Origin: an uncultured Lentisphaeria bacterium
GTDB taxonomy: Bacteria; Verrucomicrobiota; Lentisphaeria; Victivallales; UBA1829
NCBI GenBank assembly: GCA_949282305.1
Contig: CASDPB010000036.1
Location: 130,425-194,424 of the forward strand
Direction of reading: 5' to 3'
DNA length: 64,000 bases
Of this stretch, positions 32,456 through 42,235 are shown in pieces. The position numbers and the translations under genes are program-made. The notes below the pieces were generated by a model that was not told where the DNA came from, did no database searches, and saw only the letters and a list, made by a program, of their open reading frames with translations. Each line of letters starts with the position of its first letter. Position 1 is the stretch's first letter.

Positions 32456-33715
32456 ATGAAATATATACAACGTGCATTGGAACATCGTTTATCTCAAGCT
32501 GCATACAGCTATAAAACTGTATTGTTGACCGGACCAAGACAGGTGGGAAAATCAACACTCCTGAAAAAGATGTTTCCTGCCTATAAATACATTTCTTTGG
32601 ACGATCCTTTTCTTGAACAGCAGGCAAAGGATAACGGAGGCATGTTTTTAATGCTGAATCCGCCTCCCGTGATTATTGATGAGGTTCAATATGCTCCGGA
32701 ACTGTTTCGATTCATCAAGATCAAATGTGATGAATCGGAACAACGCGGTTTATTTTTTCTTTCCGGATCACAACAATTCAAGTTGATGAAAAATGTTTCA
32801 GAAACGCTTTCCGGACGTATTTCGATTATGGAACTGAATGGGCTCTCCCTGCGTGAAATTCAGCATGACAGTTTTTCGGAACGATTTTTGCCGACAATGG
32901 AGTATTTGCAGGAAAGGAGAAAAACGGCAAAAGCTCCTCGGAATATTTGGAAGCTCATTCATCATGGTTCCTACCCTGAATTGCAGAATCCGGAAATGGA
33001 TTGGGCATCTTATTATGCGGATTACGTTAAAACTTACATCGAAAGAGATGTCCGGGAATTGTCCGCCGTGCAGGATTTGGACTCTTTCAAGCGTTTTGTC
33101 ATTGCTGCTGCCGCCCGGACCGGTGAGGTCTTGAATTACAGCAATATCGCAAGTGAAATCGGTAAAGATGTAACCACAATCAAGAACTGGATTTCCATAC
33201 TGGAGGCTTCCGGTATCATTTATTTATTGGAGCCTTATGCCAACAATGCCTTGAAGCGTGCCATAAAAACTCCTAAACTTTACTTCAGAGATACGGGACT
33301 GGTCTGTTATCTGACTCGATGGCTTACACCCGAAACATTGGCATATGGCGCCATGAATGGTCACATTTTTGAAACATTTGTAATTTCAGAAATCCTCAAA
33401 TCATTTTCCAACAATGGACTTGATTACCGGCATTTTGTCTCTTATTACAGAGGTCGTGATAAATTAAAGAAAACACTCCATGGTGAAATCATAGAAGCAG
33501 AAGGTGAAATTGACCTGATTATTGAAGAAAATGGCATTCTCTATCCCGTTGAGATCAAGCAGAATGCAAGTGTAACGGCAATGGATGCGGCCGCCTTCCA
33601 GATTTTGGATAAACTGGACTCTCACAAGCGTGGAACAGGTGCAGTGATATGCTGCTGTCCACAACCTGGGTTATTACGTGAAAATATCATTCAGCTTCCA
33701 GTCTGGTATATATAA
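32456..33715 (+). CDS. AAA ATPase with DUF4143 domain
   Basis: A 419-residue P-loop protein of the large AAA_14/DUF4143 family. Walker A is LLTGPRQVGKST (about residue 25), Walker B is VIIDEVQ (about 72), a winged-helix follows (YSNIASEIGKDVTTIKNW), and the C-terminal domain holds a PD-(D/E)xK-like EIDLIIEENGILYPVEIKQ. The family is common and mobile, often in genomes of anaerobes, and its role is unknown. The ATG at 32456 is preceded by AAGGAG. The gene and its flanks are more AT-rich than the rest of the element, so it may be a separate acquisition. Confidence 0.9.
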   Translation: MKYIQRALEHRLSQAAYSYKTVLLTGPRQVGKSTLLKKMFPAYKYISLDDPFLEQQAKDNGGMFLMLNPPPVIIDEVQYAPELFRFIKIKCDESEQRGLFFLSGSQQFKLMKNVSETLSGRISIMELNGLSLREIQHDSFSERFLPTMEYLQERRKTAKAPRNIWKLIHHGSYPELQNPEMDWASYYADYVKTYIERDVRELSAVQDLDSFKRFVIAAAARTGEVLNYSNIASEIGKDVTTIKNWISILEASGIIYLLEPYANNALKRAIKTPKLYFRDTGLVCYLTRWLTPETLAYGAMNGHIFETFVISEILKSFSNNGLDYRHFVSYYRGRDKLKKTLHGEIIEAEGEIDLIIEENGILYPVEIKQNASVTAMDAAAFQILDKLDSHKRGTGAVICCCPQPGLLRENIIQLPVWYI

Positions 33716-33724
33716 AAATAAAAT

Positions 33725-33757
33725 ATTCCTCTTGTAAAATTGTTTTATAAGAGGAAT
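33725..33757 (-). terminator. Strong hairpin between convergent genes
   Basis: ATTCCTCTT pairs with AAGAGGAAT, with an inner TAAAA/TTTTA, giving a 15-pair stem with one G-U and a three-base loop. The T-rich flank is on the minus-strand side, so it mainly ends the leftward transcript of the gene at 33780. Confidence 0.65.
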
Positions 33758-33779
33758 GTTACATCATTTATGCTTTCGG

Positions 33780-34076
33780 TCATGCGTCCTCTCCACTCTC
33801 CTGAATCCTGCAGTGGAGAAGGCGCCCGTCAAGGCAGGCGACACGCTCCAGACGCATGAGCTCAAATAATTCCTTCATTGATTCCTGCGACGCCAGCGTG
33901 ACCAAACCGTATTCACAGAGAAACCGGAGCGACAGGAAATCTTCCGCCGCCTCGATTTTCTGAATCATCGCCCATGAAAGCAGACGATTCTTTTCTTCTG
34001 TGATCAGCCAGACACGCGGTTCCGGAGGAATGCTTCTGCTGCATTTCCACGGCTTTTCTTCGGTGTCCGTATTCAT
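33780..34076 (-). CDS. Unknown 98-residue protein downstream of the relaxase remnant
   Basis: A small protein starting MNTDTEEKPWKCSRSIPPEPRVWL, with a helical middle (FLSLRFLCEYGLVTLASQESMKELFELMRLERV). No family is recognised. AAAGGGAG precedes the ATG, and the gene lies 14 bases after the relaxase remnant in the same direction, followed by a hairpin terminator, so it was the last gene of the transfer operon. Confidence 0.6.
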   Translation of the reverse strand: MNTDTEEKPWKCSRSIPPEPRVWLITEEKNRLLSWAMIQKIEAAEDFLSLRFLCEYGLVTLASQESMKELFELMRLERVACLDGRLLHCRIQESGEDA

Positions 34077-34090
34077 AAAACTCCCTTTGT

Positions 34091-35806
34091 TTAACGTTCC
34101 TGCCCCGAACGACGGGAACGGGTTCTTTGCCTGCCTTCTCTTGCCTGCTGTTCCTGTAAGGCTTTCTCAATAATCGGCTCACGCTCCTCTTTCGGAACGG
34201 CAAGAATCAGCCGTATCTGTTCTTCCACAGGCATACGCTTCCATGCGGCATAATCCTGATTTGCAATTTTCCCGGCGGCAATCAGGGCGGCTGTATGGAA
34301 ACGCAAAATCGCCTGTTGCTTCTTCGGTTCCTTTGTCCCGGTGAATACCGCCGGATCACGGAGACGGTGTTCTTCACGACGCACTGCCGCGGCTTTCGGT
34401 CCGATGACGGATTCGATGAACTCTTCCGCTTCCCGGCGGGAAATCATATATGCTCCGGGAACTTTGGCTCCCTTGCGGGCAAGCTCCAGAATCTCGTCCT
34501 TCTGGTCTTCCGTCCAAGGATCGCGTTTCCGCTCCTCTTCCAGAACACCAAGAGCATGTTCTTCGGCAAGACGCTTCGCTTCCGCCTCAGCCTTGCGGCA
34601 CCGCAACAGCAGCTTTTCCGCTTCGGAGAGACTGAGCTGTTCCGGAAGTTTTTCAAGAAAACCTTTCTTCACAAAAATTTCCAGTTCAGATTTCAACTTG
34701 CGGAGCTTTGCCTCACAGAGATTCCGATAGGAAACTTCCGCAGAATCCTTCCAATTGGCTATGCCGTCAGGAAGCTCCAGCGGCTCCAGACCGGAGAACT
34801 TCCGTTCTTCCTGCGTTTTGCGAAACTGTATATATTCCTTCCATTCCGGCAACTCGAACTTTTGTTCCCGCGACTTCCACCATGCTTCCCGCATGTTTTT
34901 CATGGCGGAAAGTTCCTGTTCCACCGCCTGCCAGCGTTTTTCAAACATTCTCCTGAGATGCGCCTCAAACGCACGTTTCGCCTCACGTTCCGCCACCGTT
35001 TTCCAGTTTGCCATCCAGTCAGGAAGCTGCGCCGGAGCTTTGCCGAGACCGCGCAAATGTTCCTGATGTTCCAGATAAGATATCTCCGTCTCCGTCAACT
35101 CGAATCCGCCTCTGCCGAAAAGAGCATGATACTCCCGGCGTTTCGACTCATATTCGCGCCATGCGCAATCGCAGATTTTCCAGAGTTCCGCATTGCGGCG
35201 GCGTGGAGCAGGAATTATTTTTTCAGGAACAAACTCCTGTGCAACTTCAGGAGCCGGAACAGACTTCCTGAAAAGTTTTGCGATTCTGCCGAACAGATTT
35301 TCGGCTTTCTTTTCCTGTTCGGCACGGTATCCTGCCGCAAGGCGTTCCCGGTATTGCCGCATCTTCCGGACTGTCGCCCTGTCGGAAACAAGACGCTTCA
35401 GAGCATCCGCCGTGCGTTTCAGCCGCTTTGCAATCTCCTTGTAGCTGAAATCCGGCAGAATCTTCGCTTTTTGAGCACGGATTTTCTCCGAAAGCGGAAA
35501 TATCGCATTCGGAGGAATCTCCCGATTGCGGATCAGATCATGAATGCTTGTCCGTTCGCCGGTTCGCCTCGCAAGACTCCGCCTCAAATGCTCCTTGTCC
35601 GGACAATGCAGCGACATCTCTTTTCTTCCCCGGCTCAACGCCACATAGAACGCTTTTCTATCCAACGACTCCGCCGCGACCACCACATGTTCCGCAGTCC
35701 GCCCCTGCGACTTGTGCGACGTCGTCACCCAGCCGTAATCGAACGCAGCATAGTGTTCTGGAAACGGAATGCTCCGGCGAACCTTTCCGCCTTGGCAGGA
35801 TTCCGG
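34091..35806 (-). pseudogene. C-terminal remnant of a MobF-type relaxase/helicase
   Basis: About 570 codons of a conjugative relaxase lacking its N-terminal half. The first recognisable part is the end of the RecD-like helicase: FDYGWVTTSHKSQGRTAEHV and FYVALSRGRKEMSL (helicase motifs V and VI). A long charged, coiled-coil C-terminal tail follows. The HUH-type relaxase domain and the Walker A motif, which in TraI/TrwC proteins lie upstream, are missing; the frame ends at a junction near 35800 with an unrelated truncated gene on the other strand. The protein cannot mobilise DNA as it stands. Confidence 0.75.
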
Positions 35807-36653
35807 CATTGAATTCTTCCTCTCGCCGGACGGCGACCGCCAGAACTACGTTCATTTCATCATCAATGCCGACGGTGCGGTGTATGACGCGAAGTGCGAG
35901 CGGATGGGAGGCGAAAGCCGCGCGGACGCCGCATGGAACTCTTCCGCCGAGGTGAAAGCCGGACGCGGGAAAGAGGCATGGACTCTTGAATTCCGCATCC
36001 CCTTGAAAGAACTGGCGGGATTCGACCCGGAGAAGGCGGTCTTCAATATGGCGCGCAACCGGAATCTCAAGTCTCCGTGCGGTGTGAAGCTCTATACATG
36101 GAGTCCTTATATCAAAGGATTTCATGATTCCCTGAATTACGGCAGACTGCGCTTCGATGTCCCGGCGGAGGAGAAGCTGATTGAGAACGGAGATTTCACC
36201 GTTCCCTTTTCCGGGCGTTATTTCGGCGGCTGGTGGGCGGATCAGAATGAGGTCAACCAGGGATTCATAGCGTATGACGAAAAGATATTCCGCAAAGGCG
36301 GGCGGAGTCTGCGCATCAGAAACGACGGAAAGAAACGGCGGCTTGTGACGCAATGGCTCCCGAAGCTCAAATCAAACACGACTTACCAGCTGACCTATGA
36401 CTTGAAGATGGAGAATGTGAAATCCTCGGGAAATGACGGCGGCGTCGTAATCAACTTCGGTGCCCCTGCAAATGTCTTCTATCCGAAGAACCGCTACTTC
36501 GGCACGATGCCGTGGACTTCCCAGGGGATGACGTTCAAGACCGGCGTTTTCACAAAGGAACACCCCGCATTCATCCGTCTGCAGTTTTTCCCCGGCACGG
36601 GAACTGTATGGTTCGATAATCTGCAACTGAAAGAGATCAAGGAACAGCCGTAA
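35798..36653 (+). pseudogene. 5'-truncated carbohydrate-binding-module protein
   Basis: The frame encodes about 285 residues that begin in the middle of a CBM9-like (DOMON) domain (DSGIEFFLSPDGDRQNYVHF, then WTLEFRIPLKELAGF). After it comes a second jelly-roll domain of the CBM4/9 type (ENGDFTVPFSGRYFGGWW, RKGGRSLRIRNDG, GTGTVWFDNLQLKEI). No signal peptide or first half of the CBM9 domain exists; the bases just upstream belong to the relaxase remnant. The gene was cut by element insertion or a later deletion. An ATG at 35769 is in frame but lies in element sequence. Confidence 0.75.
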
Positions 36654-36660
36654 ACGGAAA

Positions 36661-36696
36661 AGAACCTGATTCCCGCCCCTCCGGAAATCAGGTTCT
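36661..36696. terminator. Hairpin between the CBM remnant and ftsQ
   Basis: AGAACCTGATT (36661-36671) pairs perfectly with AATCAGGTTCT (36686-36696). The T-rich side is on the minus strand, so it likely ends the carB-ftsQ transcript as well. Confidence 0.6.
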
Positions 36697-36742
36697 GCCC
36701 TGCATTCCCGCGGTTTTGCGCTGTCGGAGCAGGAAGATGGCG

Positions 36743-37558
36743 TCATCCTTCCGCGGGCATGGTCAGGACAGCCTGTCCCTTGAAATACAGATTGATGTGG
36801 CGCGCCTTGTTTCCGGTTTCCAGAATATGCTCCAGAACCTGAAGAAGACGTTTCAGGCTGGTTTCAATGCCGGCAGCCGGCAGGACGACCCGGAAGATTT
36901 CATTGTTTCCGATCCGGTTCCTGTAGTAAAGCGCACAAATCAAAGTATCCGGTCTTGTAATGGAGACGCTGACGATCCGCATTTCCGGCCATCTGGTCCG
37001 GGTCAGTTCAATCAGCTCCACGGCTCCTTTCAAGGCACTTGCCTTCATGCCCGGAACGAAGTTCTGCTCATTGCGCAGACCGATGATGATCGGCAGACTG
37101 TAGGAAATATCCATGCAGCGCCCTTTCTGCATCAGGATGCAGTCGGCGTCCGTCACATAATGGGAGCGCGGACTGTTGATGAGGGCGATCGGAATCCGTT
37201 CCACAATGTCGATTGCAACCGTATCCGGGAGGATGCGGCTGACGGTGACGCTTTCAATGCTGGGCTCCTTCATCAGTTTCGCCCTCAGCGCCCCGAGATT
37301 CAGGGAAAACAGATTGGTCAGACCGGGGCGGAGCTGGAGCATGGAACAGATCTGTTCCTTTTTATTGGTCCAGAATCCGTGTTTGTTTCCGTTGATCCGC
37401 ACCTCGGTGAGTGTAAAACGGGGATTGCCTTCAAACATGTTCACCGACATCTTCCAGATGAAAAGCACGGATCCCGCAAACAGCAGGAGAATGATTCCGA
37501 CTGCAAACCAGATCCATACGGATTTCTTTTTCATTGACTGAATGTTCGGTGTCTTCAT
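36743..37558 (-). CDS. ftsQ: FtsQ/DivIB-type cell division protein
   Basis: A 271-residue single-pass membrane protein. A cytoplasmic tail (MKTPNIQSMKKK) is followed by a membrane helix at about 13-35, then a POTRA-type domain with RFTLTEVRINGNKHG and SIESVTVSRILPDTVAIDIVERIPIA, the FtsQ pattern, and the FtsQ beta-domain ending in GQAVLTMP. FtsQ links FtsB/L to the divisome. The start at 37558 has GGGAAG upstream; an ATG eight codons further in has none. It follows carB after 14 bases, an unusual place, since ftsQ normally lies in the mur/fts cluster. Assignment rests on domain pattern only. Confidence 0.75.
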   Translation of the reverse strand: MKTPNIQSMKKKSVWIWFAVGIILLLFAGSVLFIWKMSVNMFEGNPRFTLTEVRINGNKHGFWTNKKEQICSMLQLRPGLTNLFSLNLGALRAKLMKEPSIESVTVSRILPDTVAIDIVERIPIALINSPRSHYVTDADCILMQKGRCMDISYSLPIIIGLRNEQNFVPGMKASALKGAVELIELTRTRWPEMRIVSVSITRPDTLICALYYRNRIGNNEIFRVVLPAAGIETSLKRLLQVLEHILETGNKARHINLYFKGQAVLTMPAEG

Positions 37559-37572
37559 CGGGCTTCCCGTGG

Positions 37573-40500
37573 TTAGATGTCCAGATGCCTGGACTGTCTG
37601 TGATATTCCTGAATGCTGCACACTTCCATGCGCTCCATGACGCGGAGCGCCTTCAGTCCGTCGATCGCCGCCTGAAGTCCCTTGAGTGTCGTTGTGATCG
37701 GCACTCCCTTGATGACCGCATGGGCGCGCATGTGAATCTCGTCAATGCGCGGCGTCACTCCCGTGGACGGCGTATTGATGATCCATCTGAGCTTGTGCGA
37801 GTTGATGTAGTCGATCAGATTCGGACGTCCTTCCGAAATCTTGAAGATCGGATTGACCGGAATCCCCGCTTCGCAGAGTCTGGTCGCCGTTCCGCATGTC
37901 GCATAGATCGTGAATCCGAGATTGACGAGCTCCTGCGCGTACGGAATGATGTGCTCCTTGTCCATCTCCCTGACGCTGAGGAAGATATTTCCCGTGTCCG
38001 GGAGCGGATTTCCCGCGGCGATCTGGGTTTTGAGATACGCCATGCCGGGATAAAGGTCGATGCCCATGACCTCGCCCGTGGATTTCATTTCAGGGCTGAG
38101 CACCACGTCGATTCCGGGGAAGCGGACGAACGGGAACACCGCTTCCTTGCAGCAGAAATGTTCCGGCTTGACTTCCTCCGTATAGTTCAGGTCTTTGAGT
38201 TTCTTTCCTACCATCACGAGGGAGGCGAGCTTCGCCAGCGGAACGCCGATCGACTTGCTGACGAACGGAACCGTTCTCGACGCACGGGGATTGACTTCCA
38301 GCACGTAGACTTCACCCTCGCGCACCGCAAACTGCACGTTCATGAGTCCGCAGACATTCAGGGCTTTTGCCAGCGCATAGGTGTCGCGGCGGATTTTCGC
38401 AAGGATTTCATCGCTGAGCGAAACCGTCGGAATCATGCAGGCGGAGTCGCCGGAATGGATTCCCGCAAGCTCGACGTGTTCCATGATCGCGCCGATCACG
38501 CTGGTCTCCCCGTCGGAAATGCAGTCCACATCAAGTTCCGTGGCATCCTCAAGAAAGCGGTCGATCAGCACCGGACGTTCTTCCGAGGCTTCGACGGCGT
38601 CCGTCATGTATTTGCGCAGGAACTCCTCATTGTAGACGATGACCATTGCGCGGCCGCCGAGCACGAACGACGGACGCACCAGGACAGGATAACCGATTTT
38701 TTCGGCGACTTTGACCGCCTGTTCGATATTCGTGGCGATTCCGCCGGGCGCCTGTCTGATGTTCAGGTGGTTGACCAGCCTGTTGAATTCGTCCCGGTCT
38801 TCCGCCGCGTCGATGTCCCCGGGCGAAGTCCCGATGATCTTGACGCCGCATGCCTGAAGTTTCAACGCCAGCTTCAGCGGCGTCTGACCGCCGAACTGCA
38901 CGATGACGCCGTCGCATTTTTCGCGTTCGTAGATATGCAGGACGTCCTCCAGCGTAAGCGGTTCAAAATAAAGTTTGTCGCTGGTGTCGTAATCCGTGGA
39001 GACTGTCTCCGGATTGCTGTTGACCATGATCGTTTCATATCCGGCTTTGCGGAGCGCGAAGGAGGCGTGGACGCAGCAGTAGTCGAACTCGATACCCTGT
39101 CCGATACGGTTCGGGCCTCCGCCGAGAATCATGATTTTCTTTTTGCCGGATTCCCTGACCGGTTCATCGCAGGTTCCGTAGGTGGAATAGTAGTAGGGAG
39201 TATAGGCTTCAAACTCTCCGGCGCAGGTGTCCACGAGGCTGTAAACCGGCATCAGCCCGAGTTTTTTGCGCGCCTTGTAGACTTCGATCTCGTCGCTGTG
39301 GAGCAGATGCGCGATCTGACGGTCGGAATAGCCGAATTCCTTGATCTGACGGAACAGCGGCAGATCCTTCTTCAGATTTTCCAGCGTTTTGACCGATGCG
39401 ATTTCATCTTCAAAGGCGGCGAGTTCGTGGATGTGACGCAGGAACCATTCGTCGATTTTCGTATATTCGTGCACGTCTTCGATGCTCCAGCCGCGCCTGA
39501 ACGCTTCGCGGATATGAAACAGACGGGCGAAATTCGGGCGGATCAGTTCCGCGCGGAGCTGTCCGTCGCTCAACCCGGAATATTTGCCGTCTTTGCCGTC
39601 GGCACCGAGTCCGGCGCGCCCGGTCTCCAGGGAACGGAGCGCTTTCTGGAGCGACTGTTTGAAGTTTCTGCCGATGGACATGGTCTCCCCGACGGATTTC
39701 ATCTGGGTGGAGAGGGTGCTGTCCGCGGTCGGGAACTTCTCGAACGCGAAACGCGGGATTTTGGTCACGACATAGTCGATGGACGGCTCGAAGCACGCGG
39801 GCGTCTCTTTGGTGATGTCGTTCATGATCTCATCGAGAGTATAGCCGACGGCGAGCTTCGCGGCGAATTTCGCGATCGGAAAGCCCGTCGCTTTCGAGGC
39901 GAGGGCGGAGGAACGCGAGACGCGCGGGTTCATTTCAATGATGACCATGCGCCCGTTTCTGGGGTTGAGTCCCCACTGGACATTGGAGCCGCCGGTCTCG
40001 ACGCCGATTGCGCGCATGACGGCGAGCGAAGCGTCGCGCATCTTCTGGTATTCGCGGTCGGTCAGCGTCTGGGCGGGGGCTACCGTGATGCTGTCGCCGG
40101 TATGCACGCCCATCGGGTCAAGGTTTTCGATGGAGCAGATGATGACGGCATTGTCTTTTTTGTCCCGCATGACTTCAAGCTCGAACTCTTTCCAGCCGAG
40201 CAGGGATTCTTCGATCAGGACTTCCGAATTCATGCTTGCCGTAAGCCCGCGCGTGACGATGTCATGGAAGTCGTCCATATTGTATGCGATGCCGCCTCCG
40301 GTTCCGCCCAGGGTGAAGCCGGGACGTATGATGAGCGGAAAACTGCCGATCTCCTTGGCGATTCCCAGTGCTTCCTCCATCGTGTGCGCGGAGCCGCTTT
40401 TCGGGAGGTCGAGCCCGATATTGCGCATGGTTTCCTTGAACAGCTCGCGGTCTTCCGCACGGCGGATGACTTCCGCGTCGGCGCCGATCATTTCAACACG

Positions 40501-40833
40501 GTAGCGGTCGAGAATTCCGGAATCGTAAAGCTCGAGCGCCAGGTTGAGAGCGGTCTGGCCCCCGAGCGTCGGGAGGATTGCGTCAGGACGTTCACGGCGG
40601 ATGATTTCATGCAGAATGTCTTTCGTAAGCGGTTCGATGTAGGTGCGGTCCGCGAAATCGGGGTCTGTCATGATTGTCGCGGGGTTGCTGTTGACCAGAA
40701 TGACTTCGTAACCTTCCTCCTTGAGAGACTTGCAGGCCTGGGTTCCGGAGTAATCGAATTCGCAGGCCTGCCCGATGACGATGGGCCCCGAACCGATCAG
40801 CATGATTTTCTTGATGTCGTTTCTTTTTGGCAT
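37573..40833 (-). CDS. carB: Carbamoyl-phosphate synthase large subunit
   Basis: A 1086-residue CarB of normal length. Both ATP-grasp halves are complete ([22 protein letters not shown] at the N-terminus and [21 protein letters not shown] at about 550), followed by the C-terminal MGS-like allosteric domain ([16 protein letters not shown]). With CarA it makes carbamoyl phosphate from glutamine, bicarbonate and ATP for pyrimidines and arginine. The carA gene is not in the window. Upstream lies a 493-base non-coding stretch with a strong hairpin at 41236. Confidence 0.98.
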   Translation of the reverse strand: MPKRNDIKKIMLIGSGPIVIGQACEFDYSGTQACKSLKEEGYEVILVNSNPATIMTDPDFADRTYIEPLTKDILHEIIRRERPDAILPTLGGQTALNLALELYDSGILDRYRVEMIGADAEVIRRAEDRELFKETMRNIGLDLPKSGSAHTMEEALGIAKEIGSFPLIIRPGFTLGGTGGGIAYNMDDFHDIVTRGLTASMNSEVLIEESLLGWKEFELEVMRDKKDNAVIICSIENLDPMGVHTGDSITVAPAQTLTDREYQKMRDASLAVMRAIGVETGGSNVQWGLNPRNGRMVIIEMNPRVSRSSALASKATGFPIAKFAAKLAVGYTLDEIMNDITKETPACFEPSIDYVVTKIPRFAFEKFPTADSTLSTQMKSVGETMSIGRNFKQSLQKALRSLETGRAGLGADGKDGKYSGLSDGQLRAELIRPNFARLFHIREAFRRGWSIEDVHEYTKIDEWFLRHIHELAAFEDEIASVKTLENLKKDLPLFRQIKEFGYSDRQIAHLLHSDEIEVYKARKKLGLMPVYSLVDTCAGEFEAYTPYYYSTYGTCDEPVRESGKKKIMILGGGPNRIGQGIEFDYCCVHASFALRKAGYETIMVNSNPETVSTDYDTSDKLYFEPLTLEDVLHIYEREKCDGVIVQFGGQTPLKLALKLQACGVKIIGTSPGDIDAAEDRDEFNRLVNHLNIRQAPGGIATNIEQAVKVAEKIGYPVLVRPSFVLGGRAMVIVYNEEFLRKYMTDAVEASEERPVLIDRFLEDATELDVDCISDGETSVIGAIMEHVELAGIHSGDSACMIPTVSLSDEILAKIRRDTYALAKALNVCGLMNVQFAVREGEVYVLEVNPRASRTVPFVSKSIGVPLAKLASLVMVGKKLKDLNYTEEVKPEHFCCKEAVFPFVRFPGIDVVLSPEMKSTGEVMGIDLYPGMAYLKTQIAAGNPLPDTGNIFLSVREMDKEHIIPYAQELVNLGFTIYATCGTATRLCEAGIPVNPIFKISEGRPNLIDYINSHKLRWIINTPSTGVTPRIDEIHMRAHAVIKGVPITTTLKGLQAAIDGLKALRVMERMEVCSIQEYHRQSRHLDI

Positions 40834-41235
40834 AGTGAACGTTCCAGCTTAGGGGATTTTCAGCAGTTTGGCATTTTTGCATCGAATCGGAAAATCCTAT
40901 GTAAAAATCAGAGAGAGCCAACTTGCTTTTCAAGAGAAAATAATATACAGTCATTCCGGCTTTTTTCCACAGGCGAATCAAAAAATCACGGAATATCCTT
41001 GACGGCTGCCGGTGCCGGGGGACACGGACTGTAATGACTGATGGGCAGTTTCCTGCCATTCCGTCATCTTTCCGCTGTTCCCGTTTGGGGAATGGAAAGG
41101 CATGGAGCGGGCGTCTTTCCCTGTTTTCTCACGCTCCTGACGCTTGATCCGTTTCTGTCATGACAGGCGGCGGAAACAGGAATATTGCAGGTGGAGATGA
41201 CGAAAGACCGCTTCCTTTCCCCGGACTCCGGAACC

Positions 41236-41264
41236 GCCGCCGGAGGGATTTTGCCTCCGGCGGC
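41236..41264. terminator. GC-rich hairpin between the aldolase gene and carB
   Basis: GCCGCCGGAGG (41236-41246) pairs perfectly with CCTCCGGCGGC (41254-41264). No clear T-run follows on either strand. It probably ends the inositol-type operon. The rest of 40834-41326 shows no gene. Confidence 0.5.
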
Positions 41265-41326
41265 ACTGCATCGGACGATTTGGGATTTTCGCCATTGTTC
41301 CGACTTTCCCCGCCGGGATGGTTCAT

Positions 41327-42157
41327 TCACTCCATGAAGGCGAATTCCTTCATGAGCTTTGCCGCGTGCGCAACGCATTTTTCCCGGACAGGATCCATGA
41401 AACGGTCAATCGGCATGAATTTGCCTTCGAGCTTTTTGAGTTCGGCTTCCGTCGCTTTGAGGAAGGTGTCCTGAAATTCCGTGGCGACATTGATCTTGGC
41501 GATGCCGCGTCTGATGACTTTCTTCACGTCTTCCAATGGGGTGCCGCTGCCGCCGTGAAGCACAAGCGGCGTTTCCGGAAGAGCTTCGGCAATCGCCGCG
41601 CAGCGCTCGATGTCGAGTTTCGGAGCGACCTTGTAATAGCCGTGTGCCGTCCCGATTGCGACCGCGAGGGCGTCCACGCCGGTTGCTTCGACAAAATATT
41701 TCGCCTCGCCGGGATCGGTCAGGTGTCCTTCGTCGCCCATTGCGACGTGTCCGATTTCCGCTTCGGTGGAGACGCCCGCCCGTTTTGCCAGTTTCACGAC
41801 TTCCGCCGTGATTCTGATATTCTCCTCCATCGGCAGATTGGAGCCGTCGAACATGACGGAGGTGCAGCCCCAGCGGATCGCGTCTTTCACCTGTTCCAGA
41901 CTTGCTCCGTGGTCGAGGTGGACCGCGACCGGCTGACTGGATTTTTCCGCGAGTCTGCGGAGCAGGGGAATCAGCATTTCCGCTTTGCCGTTGCCGAACA
42001 TGCGGGAATACATCTGAATGATGACGGGGCGTTTTACGAGTTCCGAAGCCTCGTAGACCGCGACCGCCGTTTCATAATTCGCGATATTGATCGCCGCGAC
42101 CGCCACACCCTGTTTCCGCGCCGGGCGGAGCAATTCATTGAATGTATAAAGTGCCAT
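41327..42157 (-). CDS. Class II aldolase, FbaA/GatY/IolJ family
   Basis: A 276-residue zinc aldolase. VAVHLDHGASLEQV carries the metal-binding His and the proton-transfer Asp, TEAEIGHVAMGDEG and IGTAHGYYK supply further metal ligands, and LVLHGGSGTPLEDV and KINVATEF form the phosphate site. It cleaves a sugar 1-phosphate such as fructose-1,6-bisphosphate, tagatose-1,6-bisphosphate or 2-deoxy-5-keto-gluconate-6-phosphate (IolJ). Being the last gene of an operon with IolB and a PfkB kinase, the IolJ role is the best guess. Confidence 0.92.
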   Translation of the reverse strand: MALYTFNELLRPARKQGVAVAAINIANYETAVAVYEASELVKRPVIIQMYSRMFGNGKAEMLIPLLRRLAEKSSQPVAVHLDHGASLEQVKDAIRWGCTSVMFDGSNLPMEENIRITAEVVKLAKRAGVSTEAEIGHVAMGDEGHLTDPGEAKYFVEATGVDALAVAIGTAHGYYKVAPKLDIERCAAIAEALPETPLVLHGGSGTPLEDVKKVIRRGIAKINVATEFQDTFLKATEAELKKLEGKFMPIDRFMDPVREKCVAHAAKLMKEFAFME

Positions 42158-42235
42158 GATTTCAATCTTTCCTGAGCACGGGAACAGCCGAATCTTCTGA
42201 TTGCCTGCCGGCTGTCCCTGCGTTCAATTGCGTTT

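Noticed and set aside
34295-35812. Plus-strand open frame opposite the relaxase remnant
   Set aside because: Arg, Phe and Leu-rich reverse reading of a coiled-coil coding sequence; no recognisable domain.
37534-41034. A very long open frame on the plus strand opposite carB
   Set aside because: It is a mirror of carB codon bias; composition is His, Asp, Arg and Phe rich and shows no family, while carB is certain.
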